In this document: positions 1-7,777 of the stretch, one piece after another | Numbering within the stretch: the stretch's first letter is position 1 | How the letters are laid out: every line of letters begins with the position of its first letter | Source of the DNA: Plantibacter auratus | GTDB taxonomy: Bacteria; Actinomycetota; Actinomycetes; Actinomycetales; Microbacteriaceae | NCBI RefSeq assembly: GCF_050587365.1 | Contig: NZ_JBOBFV010000001.1 | Coordinates: 62,001 to 126,000, forward strand | DNA length: 64,000 bases | Direction: 5' to 3' | The notes under the pieces: generated by a model | The model's input: only the letters and a program-made list of their open reading frames with translations | Told to the model about the DNA's origin: nothing | Database searches by the model: none | Program-made: the position numbers and the translations under genes

Positions 1-678
1 TGTCCCCGCCGCATGGAGGCGCCCACCGGCAAGGGCGACGAGGTGGTCGGCGTAACGTGCGGCGAGGTTCAGGTCGTGCAGCACCATGACGATGGTCGTC
101 CCGCGGGAACGGTTGAGGTCGGTGAGGAGGTCGAGCACCTCCACCTGATGGCTCACGTCGAGGAAGGTGGTCGGTTCGTCGAGGAGGAGCAGGTCGGTCT
201 GCTGCGCGAGCGCCATCGCGATCCACACGCGCTGACGTTGTCCGCCGGACAGCTCGTCGACGTGCCGGTCCGCGAGCTCGCTCGTCTCGGTGGCGTCGAG
301 CGCCGCAGCGACCGCGACGTCGTCCTCGGTGCTCCAACGAGAGAGGAAGCCCTGGTGCGGGTGTCTGCCTCGCCCGACGAGGTCGGCGACCGTGATCCCC
401 TCCGGTGCGATGGGCGACTGGGGGAGCAGGCCGAGCGTGCGTGCCAGCTGCTTCGCCGGCAAACGGTGCACGTCCTTACCGTCGAGGACGACGCGGCCGC
501 TCCGAGGCGTCAGTAGGCGGGACATCGAACGCAGCAGCGTCGACTTGCCACAGGCGTTCGCGCCGACGATCGCCGTCACCCGGCCGGGCGGAACGAGGAG
601 GTCGAGTCCGTCGATGACGGTCCGGTCGCCGTAGCCGAGTGCGAGTCGCTCGACGAGGAGCTGGTGTTCCGTGGTCAC
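1..678 (-). CDS. Iron-siderophore ABC transporter ATP-binding protein (partial, 3' end cut off)
   Basis: ATPase subunit of a FecCDE/FhuC-type importer that powers uptake of ferric siderophore across the membrane. Translation from GTG at 678 gives 226 codons still open at the window edge. Visible are a Walker A at about residues 39-46 (GANACGKS), the ABC signature LSGGQRQR, Walker B followed by DEPTTFLD, and the switch histidine in VLHDLNLA. The core is nearly complete; only the C-terminal tail is missing. GGAGG lies 6 bases before the GTG. It is the last gene of the operon, 34 bases after the second permease. Walker A has Ala-Cys where Gly-Ser or Gly-Ala is commoner. Confidence 0.9.
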   Translation of the reverse strand, partial: MTTEHQLLVERLALGYGDRTVIDGLDLLVPPGRVTAIVGANACGKSTLLRSMSRLLTPRSGRVVLDGKDVHRLPAKQLARTLGLLPQSPIAPEGITVADLVGRGRHPHQGFLSRWSTEDDVAVAAALDATETSELADRHVDELSGGQRQRVWIAMALAQQTDLLLLDEPTTFLDVSHQVEVLDLLTDLNRSRGTTIVMVLHDLNLAARYADHLVALAGGRLHAAGT

Positions 679-712
679 AGGGTGCCTCCGGGATGGTGGG
701 GTGGCGTGCCGG

Positions 713-1789
713 TCACAGCGAGCCACCGGCGCGGTTGGTGCGGATGATGAGCCAGATCAGGAACGGTGCCCCGAGCACCCCGGTCACGACGCCGACGGGG
801 TAGCGCGCGCCGAGGAGGTACTGCCCGGTGAGATCGGCAACGAGGACGAGGAGGGCGCCCACGAGCGCGGCGGGCATGAGCATCGACCCGCCGCGTCCGA
901 CGATCCGCGAGGCGATGGGGCCGGAGAGGAACGCGACGAACGCGATGGGGCCCGACGCCGCTGTCGCGAACGCGATGAGGCCGACTGCCGCGACGATCAC
1001 GATCAGGCGGGTCCGGTCGACGCGGACGCCGAGTGCGGCGGCGGTGTCGTCGCCGAGTCGGGTCGCGGCGAGGTTCCTGGACTGGGCGAGGAGGACGGGG
1101 CCGAGCACGAGCAGCGCGACGACGACCGGACCGACCTGCGACCAGCTCGTCCCGTTGAGACTGCCGGTCAGCCACCGGGTCGCCTCCTGCAGGTCCCACT
1201 GGGCTGCCCGCGACAGGATGTACGTCGTCACACTGTCGAGCATGGCGGCGACACCGATGCCGATCAGGATGAGTCGGGTTCCGGCGACGCCGCCGCGGTA
1301 GGCGAGGACGTACACGAGGACCGCGACGGCGAGGCCGACGACGATGGCGAAGACCGACACCTCGGTCGCGCCGAGGGAGAGGGTGACGATCGCGAATGCG
1401 GCGGCCGCGCTCGACCCGGCGCTGATGCCGATGATGTCCGGACTCGCGAGGGGGTTCCGCAGCATCGTCTGGAAGGTGACGCCGGCCAGACCGAACGAAG
1501 CCCCGGCGATGACCGCGAGGACCGCCCGGGGGAGCCGCAACCGTCCGACGGTGAAGGAGGCGCCCGGCACGTCCTGACCGAGGACGACACGCACGACGTC
1601 GCTCGGCGGATAGAAGGTGTTGCCCACCATCAGGGAGATCAGGAAGACCGCGACGATGAGTGCGGCGAGGGTGGTCATGACGGCGACCCGGCGACGGCGG
1701 CGCCCCCGGCGTCCACCGACAACGCGGTCGAGGGTCGAGGGCGTCCGTCCACCGAGGCCGGGCGCCGCGACGGGTTGGCGCTCGGTCAC
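713..1789 (-). CDS. Iron-siderophore ABC transporter permease (FecCD family), second subunit
   Basis: One of two membrane subunits of the ferric-siderophore channel, 358 aa. The start is GTG at 1789, which overlaps the TGA of the upstream permease as GTGA and implies translational coupling. After a basic N-terminus there are about nine to ten hydrophobic segments. The family signature is present (GAVFGLAG-like GASFGLAGVTFQTMLRNP, then GISAGSSAAAAFAI, and a C-terminal GARYPVGVVTGVLGAPFLIWL). A longer reading upstream is possible but would run far into the preceding permease and is Arg/His-rich, so I rejected it. Confidence 0.9.
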   Translation of the reverse strand: MTERQPVAAPGLGGRTPSTLDRVVGGRRGRRRRRVAVMTTLAALIVAVFLISLMVGNTFYPPSDVVRVVLGQDVPGASFTVGRLRLPRAVLAVIAGASFGLAGVTFQTMLRNPLASPDIIGISAGSSAAAAFAIVTLSLGATEVSVFAIVVGLAVAVLVYVLAYRGGVAGTRLILIGIGVAAMLDSVTTYILSRAAQWDLQEATRWLTGSLNGTSWSQVGPVVVALLVLGPVLLAQSRNLAATRLGDDTAAALGVRVDRTRLIVIVAAVGLIAFATAASGPIAFVAFLSGPIASRIVGRGGSMLMPAALVGALLVLVADLTGQYLLGARYPVGVVTGVLGAPFLIWLIIRTNRAGGSL

Positions 1790-2832
1790 AAGGCGCTCAC
1801 CTTCTGCCGACGGACGATCGCGATGAAGATCGGAGCGCCGATCAACGCGGTGATGATGCCCACGTCGATCTCCGCGGGGCGGGCGACGATGCGGCCGAGG
1901 ACGTCGGCGACGGTGAGGAGGATCGCCCCGACGACGGCTGAGAAGGGGAGGAGCCACCGGTGGTCGATGCCGACGATGAGCCGACAGGCATGCGGCACGA
2001 CGAGCCCGACGAAGCCGATGGGACCGGTGACCGCGGTCGCCGCCCCGCAGAGCACCACCGAACCGAGGGCCGCCGCACCGCGTGCGATGGCGACGCGTTC
2101 ACCGAGGCCGGCGGCGAGCTCGTCGCCGAGCGCGAGGGAGTTGAGACCGCGTGCGGACAGCAGGCAGACGAGGAACCCGACGACCAGGAACGGCAGCACC
2201 TGCTCGAGTTGGACGACGGTGGCACCACCGACGCCACCGATCTGCCAGGACCGCACACTGCTCGCGATGTCGCCGCGGGGCAGCACGACGGCAGTGATGA
2301 CGGAGGCGAGCGCGGCGGACGTCGCGGCGCCCGCGAGGGCGAGCTTGAGCGGTGTCGCGCCACCTCGGCCGAGCGAGCCGACCGTGTACACGAAGACCGC
2401 CGTGGCTCCGGCCCCGATGATGGCGACCCAGATGGTGGTGCTCGCTGCGGCGAGTCCGAAGTAGGCGAGCCCGGTCACGACGGCGAGGGAAGCGCCGAGG
2501 TTGATGCCGAGGATGCCGGGGTCGGCCAACGGGTTCCGGGTGACGCCCTGCATGACGGCTCCCGAGACGCCGAGGGCGGCACCGGCGAGGACGGCGAGGA
2601 GCGTCCTCGGGATGCGCTTGGCCACCGCGGCCTGATCGAACCCGTCCACGCCGCCCGAGAAGGCGCCGAGCACGGCGGACCACTCCACGTCACGCGATCC
2701 GACGGTGACGGAGAGGACCATCGCGGCGAGGAGGACGAGGGCCGCGACGAGGAGCCAGAGCCCACGAACCCGCCTCGGGCGTCGCACGACGGCGACACCC
2801 GAGGCGGGTGGGGTGGCGGTACCGGTGATCAC
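1786..2832 (-). CDS. Iron-siderophore ABC transporter permease (FecCD family), first subunit
   Basis: The other membrane subunit of the heterodimeric ferric-siderophore permease, 348 aa. GTG at 2832 overlaps the stop of the binding-protein gene as GTGA, as at the next junction downstream. The protein has a TM segment near residues 26-46, then the FecCD signature (GAALGVSGAVMQGVTRNPLA, LGINLGASLAVV) and the conserved PHACRLIVGIDHR loop that contacts the ATPase. Length and topology are typical of the family. The two permeases are paralogous, as expected for siderophore systems with separate subunits. Confidence 0.9.
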   Translation of the reverse strand: MITGTATPPASGVAVVRRPRRVRGLWLLVAALVLLAAMVLSVTVGSRDVEWSAVLGAFSGGVDGFDQAAVAKRIPRTLLAVLAGAALGVSGAVMQGVTRNPLADPGILGINLGASLAVVTGLAYFGLAAASTTIWVAIIGAGATAVFVYTVGSLGRGGATPLKLALAGAATSAALASVITAVVLPRGDIASSVRSWQIGGVGGATVVQLEQVLPFLVVGFLVCLLSARGLNSLALGDELAAGLGERVAIARGAAALGSVVLCGAATAVTGPIGFVGLVVPHACRLIVGIDHRWLLPFSAVVGAILLTVADVLGRIVARPAEIDVGIITALIGAPIFIAIVRRQKVSAL

Positions 2833-3854
2833 GCCGCCTGGTCAGCCGCCTGCGCGAGCAGCTTCAGGTAGTCGTCGAGGATCCAGGAGATCGAGAGCGG
2901 CGTCGGGTTGGCGGCGGTTCCGAGGGGGCTGGTGCCGGGGAGGGCGACGATGGCGCCGTTCGCGACGGCGGGCATCTGCGACAGCAGCGGGTCGGCCTCG
3001 AGCGCCGCGATGAGCTCGTCGCCGCCGTACGTCACGATGATGTCGACATCGCTGAACGCGTCGGCCTGTTCGGCGCTCTGCGTCAGGGAGAACAACTCGG
3101 TCTCGGCGGAGGCCGTCGCGACGCTCTCGGGGAACGCGAGGCCCAGGTCCTCGAAGAACGCGGTGCGGGTGTCGTGGGTCGTGTAGTAGCTGACCTCGCT
3201 GAGATCACTGGTGTCGACGTGGGTGAGGAACATCGCGGTCTTGCCCTCGAGCTGCGGGTACGCCGCCGCCGCGTCGCTGATCTCGTCCTCGAGCTGCGTC
3301 ACGAGTGCTTCGCCCTCGTCGGCCATGCCCATCGCCTCGCTGTTGAAGAGGATGGTGTCGCGCCAGGACGTGCCCCAGGCGGTCTCCGGGTAGGCCACGA
3401 CGGGGGCGATCTCGGTGAGGGTGTCGTAGTCCTCCTGCGTGAGCCCCGAGTAGGCGGCGAGGATGACGTCGGGGTTCGTGTCGGCGACGGCCTCGAAGTC
3501 GATCCCGTCGGTCTCGTCGAAGAGCACCGGGGTCTCGGCGTCGAGCGCTTCGAGTTTCTCCTCGACCCAGGGGAGCATGCCATCGCCGTCGTCGTCACCG
3601 AAGTTCGCAGCGGCCATTCCGACGGGCACGATGCCGAGGGCCAGTGGAACCTCGTGGTTCGCCCAGTTCACGGTGGCGACGCGCTCCGGCTTGGCGTCGA
3701 TCGTCGTGGTGCCGAGGGCGTGCTCGATCGTGATCGGCGTGAAGCCGTCGCCACTGCCGGTGCCTCCTTCGGCCGATGACGACGAGCAGGCCGCGAGGCC
3801 GATGGTGAGGAACGCCGCCGCGGAGAGGGCGACGAGACGTGATGCGCGCTGCAT
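2829..3854 (-). CDS. Iron-siderophore ABC transporter substrate-binding lipoprotein
   Basis: Extracellular ferric-siderophore receptor of the importer, 341 aa, and first gene of the four-gene operon. ATG at 3854 is preceded by AAAGGA. The N-terminus is a lipoprotein signal peptide (MQRASRLVALSAAAFLTIGL) with a lipobox LAAC giving lipidated Cys23, then a Ser/Gly linker. The body fits the FepB/FhuD class (Peripla_BP_2), with TVNWANHEVPLALGIVPVG near the start and DVIVTYG-like strands near the end. The substrate cannot be read from sequence. A candidate DtxR/IdeR box lies about 130 bases upstream, so iron repression is likely. Confidence 0.9.
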   Translation of the reverse strand: MQRASRLVALSAAAFLTIGLAACSSSSAEGGTGSGDGFTPITIEHALGTTTIDAKPERVATVNWANHEVPLALGIVPVGMAAANFGDDDGDGMLPWVEEKLEALDAETPVLFDETDGIDFEAVADTNPDVILAAYSGLTQEDYDTLTEIAPVVAYPETAWGTSWRDTILFNSEAMGMADEGEALVTQLEDEISDAAAAYPQLEGKTAMFLTHVDTSDLSEVSYYTTHDTRTAFFEDLGLAFPESVATASAETELFSLTQSAEQADAFSDVDIIVTYGGDELIAALEADPLLSQMPAVANGAIVALPGTSPLGTAANPTPLSISWILDDYLKLLAQAADQAA

Positions 3855-3984
3855 GGGGTCCTTTCGGGTGCTGCTGGCTGACACCTGCGTGCGGGCACGA
3901 CGAACGACGGCGTCGGAGGACGTCGTCGAGGGGTCGGGCATGGCGGCCGTGAACGGCCGGCGTCACACGCGAGGAGGGGATGAT

Positions 3985-4003
3985 GAAGGATTGCCTAACC
4001 AAA
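3985..4003 (-). promoter_or_regulatory. Candidate DtxR/IdeR iron box upstream of the siderophore importer
   Basis: The 19 bases GAAGGATTGCCTAACCAAA (plus strand) match the DtxR consensus TTAGGTTAGCCTAACCTAA at 14 of 19 positions, 9 of 10 in the right half. A further GTTAG follows at 4004-4008. The site is in the only long upstream region of the importer operon (3855-4094). Iron-loaded DtxR/IdeR would block transcription here. The rest of that region shows no gene. Confidence 0.5.
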
Positions 4004-4094
4004 GTTAGCTGGCATCCCACCCTGACGCAATCGAGCGGATCCGACGTGTTCCTTCGCGAATCGGACAACCGATCGCGGGTGCATCGATCCGTCC

Positions 4095-4922
4095 TCAGCG
4101 GTTCCGGAATCGCCCGGGGCTCATGCCGGTGACGCGGCGGAACGCGGTCCCGAACGCCGTCGACGAGCGGTACCCGACGGCGGTCGAGACCTCGTCGATG
4201 CTGTCACCCGCCGTCAGTCGGGTGATCGCGTGCTGAGCTCGCGCGGCGGCGACCCACCGGGTGAACCCCAACCCGGTCTCGGATTCGAAGGCGCGCGTCA
4301 CCGTCCGCGTGCTCACGCCCAGCCGGGTGGCCCATTCGGCGAGCGAGGTCGTGTCGGACGGGTTCGTGCGCATCCGCTCGGCGATGGGTGTCAGGAGCGC
4401 CGACCGGGGGAGTCGGAGGAGCAGTTCGTGCTCGGCCGGCTCCAGCACGTCCACGATGGCCGCCTCGGTGGTGGCACGCGCGCGGTCCTCGAGCTCGGCG
4501 TCGCCGAGCCGGTCGAGCAGGAGGCGCAGCAAGGGCGTCACTTCCACCGCGGTCGGCTGCTCGGAGATCGTGGGGACGCGGTCGACGCTGAACATCGCGG
4601 CCCGCTGCCAAGTGCCGGCCGGGGTCCATCCGGTGTGGCGGACACCGGCCGGGATCCAGAGACCGTGGTGCGGGGTTACGGTCCAGACGCGCTCGCCGAC
4701 GGTCGCGGTGGATGCGCCGCGATCGTTCCACAGGAGCTCGTGCGTGGGGTGGGAGTGCTCGTCCCAGTGTGTGTCCCGCGCGATCCGCTCGGTGTTGCCG
4801 CGGATGACGAACGGCACGGGGATCGCGCCGGCCTCGTAGAGGGGGAGTCTGCGACGCGCCGGTGCCGTGTCCGTCGCGTCGAGGGACTGCTCCCACGGGT
4901 CGGCGGCGGCGGGGACTGGCAC
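4095..4922 (-). CDS. AraC family transcriptional regulator
   Basis: Regulator of 275 aa (GTG start) with an N-terminal cupin-like sensor (about residues 30-120, including HWDEHSHPTHELLWNDRG and the HHGLWIPAGVRH turn) and a C-terminal AraC HTH pair (about 190-272, with LAEWATRLGVSTRTVTRAF and EVSTAVGYRSSTAFGTAFRRVTGMSPGRFR). It lies directly upstream of the siderophore importer on the same strand. In this layout AraC proteins of this class often activate siderophore uptake in response to the ligand, so a local role is a reasonable inference. It is divergent from the response regulator at 5045. Confidence 0.85.
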   Translation of the reverse strand: MPVPAAADPWEQSLDATDTAPARRRLPLYEAGAIPVPFVIRGNTERIARDTHWDEHSHPTHELLWNDRGASTATVGERVWTVTPHHGLWIPAGVRHTGWTPAGTWQRAAMFSVDRVPTISEQPTAVEVTPLLRLLLDRLGDAELEDRARATTEAAIVDVLEPAEHELLLRLPRSALLTPIAERMRTNPSDTTSLAEWATRLGVSTRTVTRAFESETGLGFTRWVAAARAQHAITRLTAGDSIDEVSTAVGYRSSTAFGTAFRRVTGMSPGRFRNR

Positions 4923-4958
4923 CGCTCCAGCGTACGGGGGTCCACGCCGGACCGTCCC

Positions 4959-4977
4959 GCTTCAGCGCTGCTTCAGC
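4959..4977 (+). promoter_or_regulatory. Direct repeats GCTTCAGC upstream of the response regulator
   Basis: Two copies of GCTTCAGC (4959-4966, 4970-4977) are spaced 11 bases apart, one DNA turn, about 70 bases before the response regulator ATG. The same octamer recurs upstream of the PepSY gene at 7079-7107. Tandem phased repeats are the usual binding pattern of OmpR/PhoB-type regulators, so this is a candidate autoregulatory site. A CAGACT hexamer follows at 4988-4993 and could be the -10. Confidence 0.55.
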
Positions 4978-5044
4978 TTGTCCGCGCCAGACTGGGACGC
5001 GCCGCTCGACCGTCGACCGGCACGGAGCCTGGAGGTCGCACCGG

Positions 5045-5722
5045 ATGCGGATACTCGTCGTGGACGATGAGGTGCGACTCGCCGACGGCGTTCGGAGGGG
5101 ACTCGAGGCGGAGGGCTTCGCCGTGGACGTCGCGGCGAACGGCGTCGACGGACTCTGGATGGCCGGAGAACACCGCTACGACGCGATCATCCTCGACATC
5201 ATGATGCCGGGCCTCAGCGGCTACCGCGTCTGTCAGCAGCTCCGCGACGCGGGCGACTGGACCCCGATCCTCATGCTCACGGCGAAGGACGGCGACTGGG
5301 ACCAGGTCGAAGCCCTCGACACCGGTGCCGACGACTTCCTGAGCAAACCCTTCTCCTTCGCGGTGCTCGTCGCGCGGATCCGCTCACTCGTCCGACGTGG
5401 ATCGCGGGAGCGGCCGGCGGTGCTCGAGGTCGGCGAACTGCGGCTCGACCCGGCGTCGAAGCAGGTCCACCGGGGCGACGTCCCGATCGACTTGACCTCG
5501 CGCGAGTTCGCGGTCCTCGAGTTCCTCATGCGACGCGGCGGCGAGGTGGTGTCGAAGCGCGAGGTGCTGCAGAACGTGTGGGACGACGACTTCGAGGGCG
5601 ATCCCAACATCGTCGAGGTCTACGTCGGGCATCTCCGCAACAAGGTGGACCGCCCCTTCGAGCGGGCTTCGATCGAGACGGTGCGTGGGTTCGGATACCG
5701 GTTGGCGGGCGGACGTGGCTGA
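5045..5722 (+). CDS. OmpR/PhoB family response regulator
   Basis: Two-component response regulator of 225 aa. The receiver domain (residues 1-115) has the acidic pair Asp7/Asp8, phospho-acceptor Asp51 in LDIMMPG, Thr79 in MLTAKDG and Lys101 in the FLSKPF motif. The winged-helix DNA-binding domain (about 125-222) has DLTSREFAVLEFLMRRGGE and the EVYVGHLRNKVD recognition helix. Its stop overlaps the kinase start by 8 bases, so the two form an operon. Phased GCTTCAGC repeats upstream suggest autoregulation. The stimulus is unknown. Confidence 0.93.
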   Translation: MRILVVDDEVRLADGVRRGLEAEGFAVDVAANGVDGLWMAGEHRYDAIILDIMMPGLSGYRVCQQLRDAGDWTPILMLTAKDGDWDQVEALDTGADDFLSKPFSFAVLVARIRSLVRRGSRERPAVLEVGELRLDPASKQVHRGDVPIDLTSREFAVLEFLMRRGGEVVSKREVLQNVWDDDFEGDPNIVEVYVGHLRNKVDRPFERASIETVRGFGYRLAGGRG

Positions 5723-7073
5723 CGGCGGGCCGCACGGAACGGTCGCGCCCCGACAGCGGCTGTGGCGTTCGGTCCGAGCCCGCGCGGCACTGGGATCGGT
5801 GCTCGCGGTCGGACTGTTCCTCGGGGTCGGCTCCGTGGCGTTCGTCAGCCTCTTCTCCGCGGCGCTCCGTTCCGGCGTCGAACAGAGCGCCTCGGCCGAG
5901 GCGGAGAGCGTCTCGGCGCAGCTGGTCGCGGCGGACGCGACGACGCTGCCCGAGGACGACGGTCGACTCCTGGTCCTGGTCGAGGACGGCCGTGTCGTGG
6001 ACCGGACGGACGACGAGATCGAGCTCCCGACGCCGATCCCGGACAGTGACGTGTTCGTCTCGGTCGTCGACGACGAGCCGGTCTTGTTCGCCAGCGAGGA
6101 CGTCGACGTCGACGGCCGTGACCTGGTCGTCCTCGCGGGCCGCTCCCTCGAGGAGACCGACGACGCCGTCGGACTCGTGTCGATGCTCCTGCTGATCGCT
6201 GTCCCCGTGCTCGTCGCCCTCGTCGGCGGCCTGACCTGGCTGCTCGTCGGGCGTGCGCTGGCGCCGGTGGAGCGGATCCGCCGCGAGGTCTCGGAACTGG
6301 GGGCCGGTGAACTGGATCGACGGATCGCGGTCCCCGCCACGGGCGACGAGATCGGTCGCCTGGCCGGGACGATGAACGGCATGCTCGAGCGGCTCGAGGA
6401 CGCCCAGACGGCGCAGCGGCGGTTCGTGTCGGACGCCTCGCACGAGCTCCGCTCACCGCTCGCGGTGATCAGGCAGTACGCCGAGGTGGCGGCGCTCCAC
6501 CCGGACCGGGTCGACCCGGCCGAGCTGTCCTCGACGGTCCTCGAGGAGGGCGCCAGGATGCAGGGGCTCGTCGAGTCGCTCCTGCTGCTCGCGAAGCTCG
6601 ACGAAGGGGCGACGGGCAACGCGCGGCGCACGGTCGACGTCGACGACCTCCTGTTGACGGAGGCTGCACGTCTCCGATCCGCCGGTGGACTGCGCGTCGA
6701 GTCCGCGGCCGTCGCGGCGGCGAGGGTCGACGGCGACGAGGTGCTCCTCGCCCGCGTGGCGCGGAACCTCGTCGACAACGCCGTCCGGCACGCACGCTCC
6801 GTGGTCCGAGTGGGATCCGCCACCGACGGTCGGATCGTCAGGATCTCCGTGGAGGACGACGGCCCCGGTGTGCCGGTCGAGTCCCGCGCACACGTGTTCG
6901 AACGGTTCGTCCGCCTCGACGAGAGTCGTTCGCGCGACGCCGGGGGTTCGGGCCTGGGCCTGGCGATCGTGGCCGACGTCCTGCGGCTGCATGGTGGGTC
7001 GATCGAACTCGTCGACAGCCCGCTCGGCGGGGCGGCGTTCATCGTCACGCTCCCGGCGTCGTCCGCTTCCTGA
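5715..7073 (+). CDS. Sensor histidine kinase
   Basis: Membrane sensor kinase of 452 aa, partner of the preceding regulator. GTG at 5715 overlaps that gene; an earlier reading would run further into it. The order is TM1 (about 26-52), an acidic extracellular loop of about 100 residues, TM2 (about 153-180), HAMP, HisKA with phospho-acceptor His243 in ASHELRSPLAVI, then HATPase_c with NLVDNAVRHA (N box), DDGPGVP and GGSGLGLAIV. The extracellular loop is rich in Asp and Glu, which would suit a cation or cationic-peptide stimulus, but that is inference. Confidence 0.93.
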   Translation: MADGGPHGTVAPRQRLWRSVRARAALGSVLAVGLFLGVGSVAFVSLFSAALRSGVEQSASAEAESVSAQLVAADATTLPEDDGRLLVLVEDGRVVDRTDDEIELPTPIPDSDVFVSVVDDEPVLFASEDVDVDGRDLVVLAGRSLEETDDAVGLVSMLLLIAVPVLVALVGGLTWLLVGRALAPVERIRREVSELGAGELDRRIAVPATGDEIGRLAGTMNGMLERLEDAQTAQRRFVSDASHELRSPLAVIRQYAEVAALHPDRVDPAELSSTVLEEGARMQGLVESLLLLAKLDEGATGNARRTVDVDDLLLTEAARLRSAGGLRVESAAVAAARVDGDEVLLARVARNLVDNAVRHARSVVRVGSATDGRIVRISVEDDGPGVPVESRAHVFERFVRLDESRSRDAGGSGLGLAIVADVLRLHGGSIELVDSPLGGAAFIVTLPASSAS

Positions 7074-7078
7074 ACGCG

Positions 7079-7107
7079 GCTTCAGCTCGCTTCAGGTCCG
7101 CTTCAGC
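7079..7107 (+). promoter_or_regulatory. Triple direct repeat GCTTCAG(C/G) upstream of the PepSY gene
   Basis: Three copies (7079-7086 GCTTCAGC, 7089-7096 GCTTCAGG, 7100-7107 GCTTCAGC) are spaced 10 and 11 bases apart, in the 57-base gap between the kinase stop and the PepSY start. They match the pair in front of the regulator gene. CAGTCT follows at 7118-7123, 7 bases before the ATG, and could be a -10 for a leaderless transcript. The regulator likely binds here. Confidence 0.55.
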
Positions 7108-7130
7108 GCTCCTCGGACAGTCTGGAGCAC

Positions 7131-7694
7131 ATGAACGAGAACACCGCCTCCCAGCCCATTGATCCCACACAGCCCACCGCAGCCACCGAGCGCATCGAAC
7201 CCGTCGAGCGCGTCGAGGCGACCGACCACACCGCCGTCCCTGCGACCCCGGCGACCACCGGCAAGCCGGCCTTCTGGCGCCGGAAGCCCGTGTGGATCAC
7301 CGCGATCGTCGTCGGGGCCCTCGCCCTCGGCGGAGCCGGCGCCGCCTACGCGGTGGACGAGTTCGGAGACACCGACGACGACCGCGCCACTGCGGCGTCG
7401 AACACCGACCGCGACGGCGGCACCGCCATCGATGACGGTGACACCACGGCTGCCACCGATGACCGTGATGTCCGTGACGCCGACGACGTGCCGCTCACCG
7501 ACACCGAGTTCGACGCGGCCTCGAAGGCAGCGCTCGCCGAAGCGAAGGGCGGCACCGTGACCGATGTGGACCGCAGCGACGACCCGGGCGAGGCGTTCGA
7601 GGTCGACGTCCTCCTCGAGAACGGCGACGAGCTCGAGGTCGCGCTCGACGCGGACTACGCCGTGGTCACGAGTGTGCTCGACCCGCGCGACTGA
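7131..7694 (+). CDS. Single-pass membrane protein with C-terminal PepSY domain
   Basis: Protein of 187 aa: a 53-residue cytoplasmic N-terminus rich in Thr, Pro and Glu, one TM segment (about 54-74), an Asp/Thr-rich low-complexity spacer (about 76-120), and a C-terminal PepSY-like repeat (about 122-187, with AKGGTVTDVDRSD and AFEVDVLLENGDELEVALDADY). PepSY domains are thought to bind or inhibit extracytoplasmic peptidases. Expected to face outside. Gene position and the shared upstream repeats make it the probable output, or feedback partner, of the two-component system. Confidence 0.8.
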   Translation: MNENTASQPIDPTQPTAATERIEPVERVEATDHTAVPATPATTGKPAFWRRKPVWITAIVVGALALGGAGAAYAVDEFGDTDDDRATAASNTDRDGGTAIDDGDTTAATDDRDVRDADDVPLTDTEFDAASKAALAEAKGGTVTDVDRSDDPGEAFEVDVLLENGDELEVALDADYAVVTSVLDPRD

Positions 7695-7718
7695 CGGACG
7701 CACCCCGCCGGGTGCGGA

Positions 7719-7766
7719 ACGACGAGGGCCGGACGGAATCCTGGGATTCCGTCCGGCCCTCGTCGT
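7719..7766. terminator. Bidirectional intrinsic terminator
   Basis: A 22-bp perfect stem (7719-7740 with 7745-7766) closes on the 4-base loop CTGG. It lies between the convergent PepSY and helicase genes, so it can serve both. There is no strong U-run, which is common in high-GC actinobacteria. Confidence 0.8.
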
Positions 7767-7777
7767 GTGCGTGCGAG

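Noticed and set aside
671..2464. A 597-codon open frame on the plus strand across the iron permeases
   Set aside because: It is antisense to two clear permeases, lacks any recognisable fold and is dominated by Arg/Asp/Gly, as expected of high-GC shadow frames.
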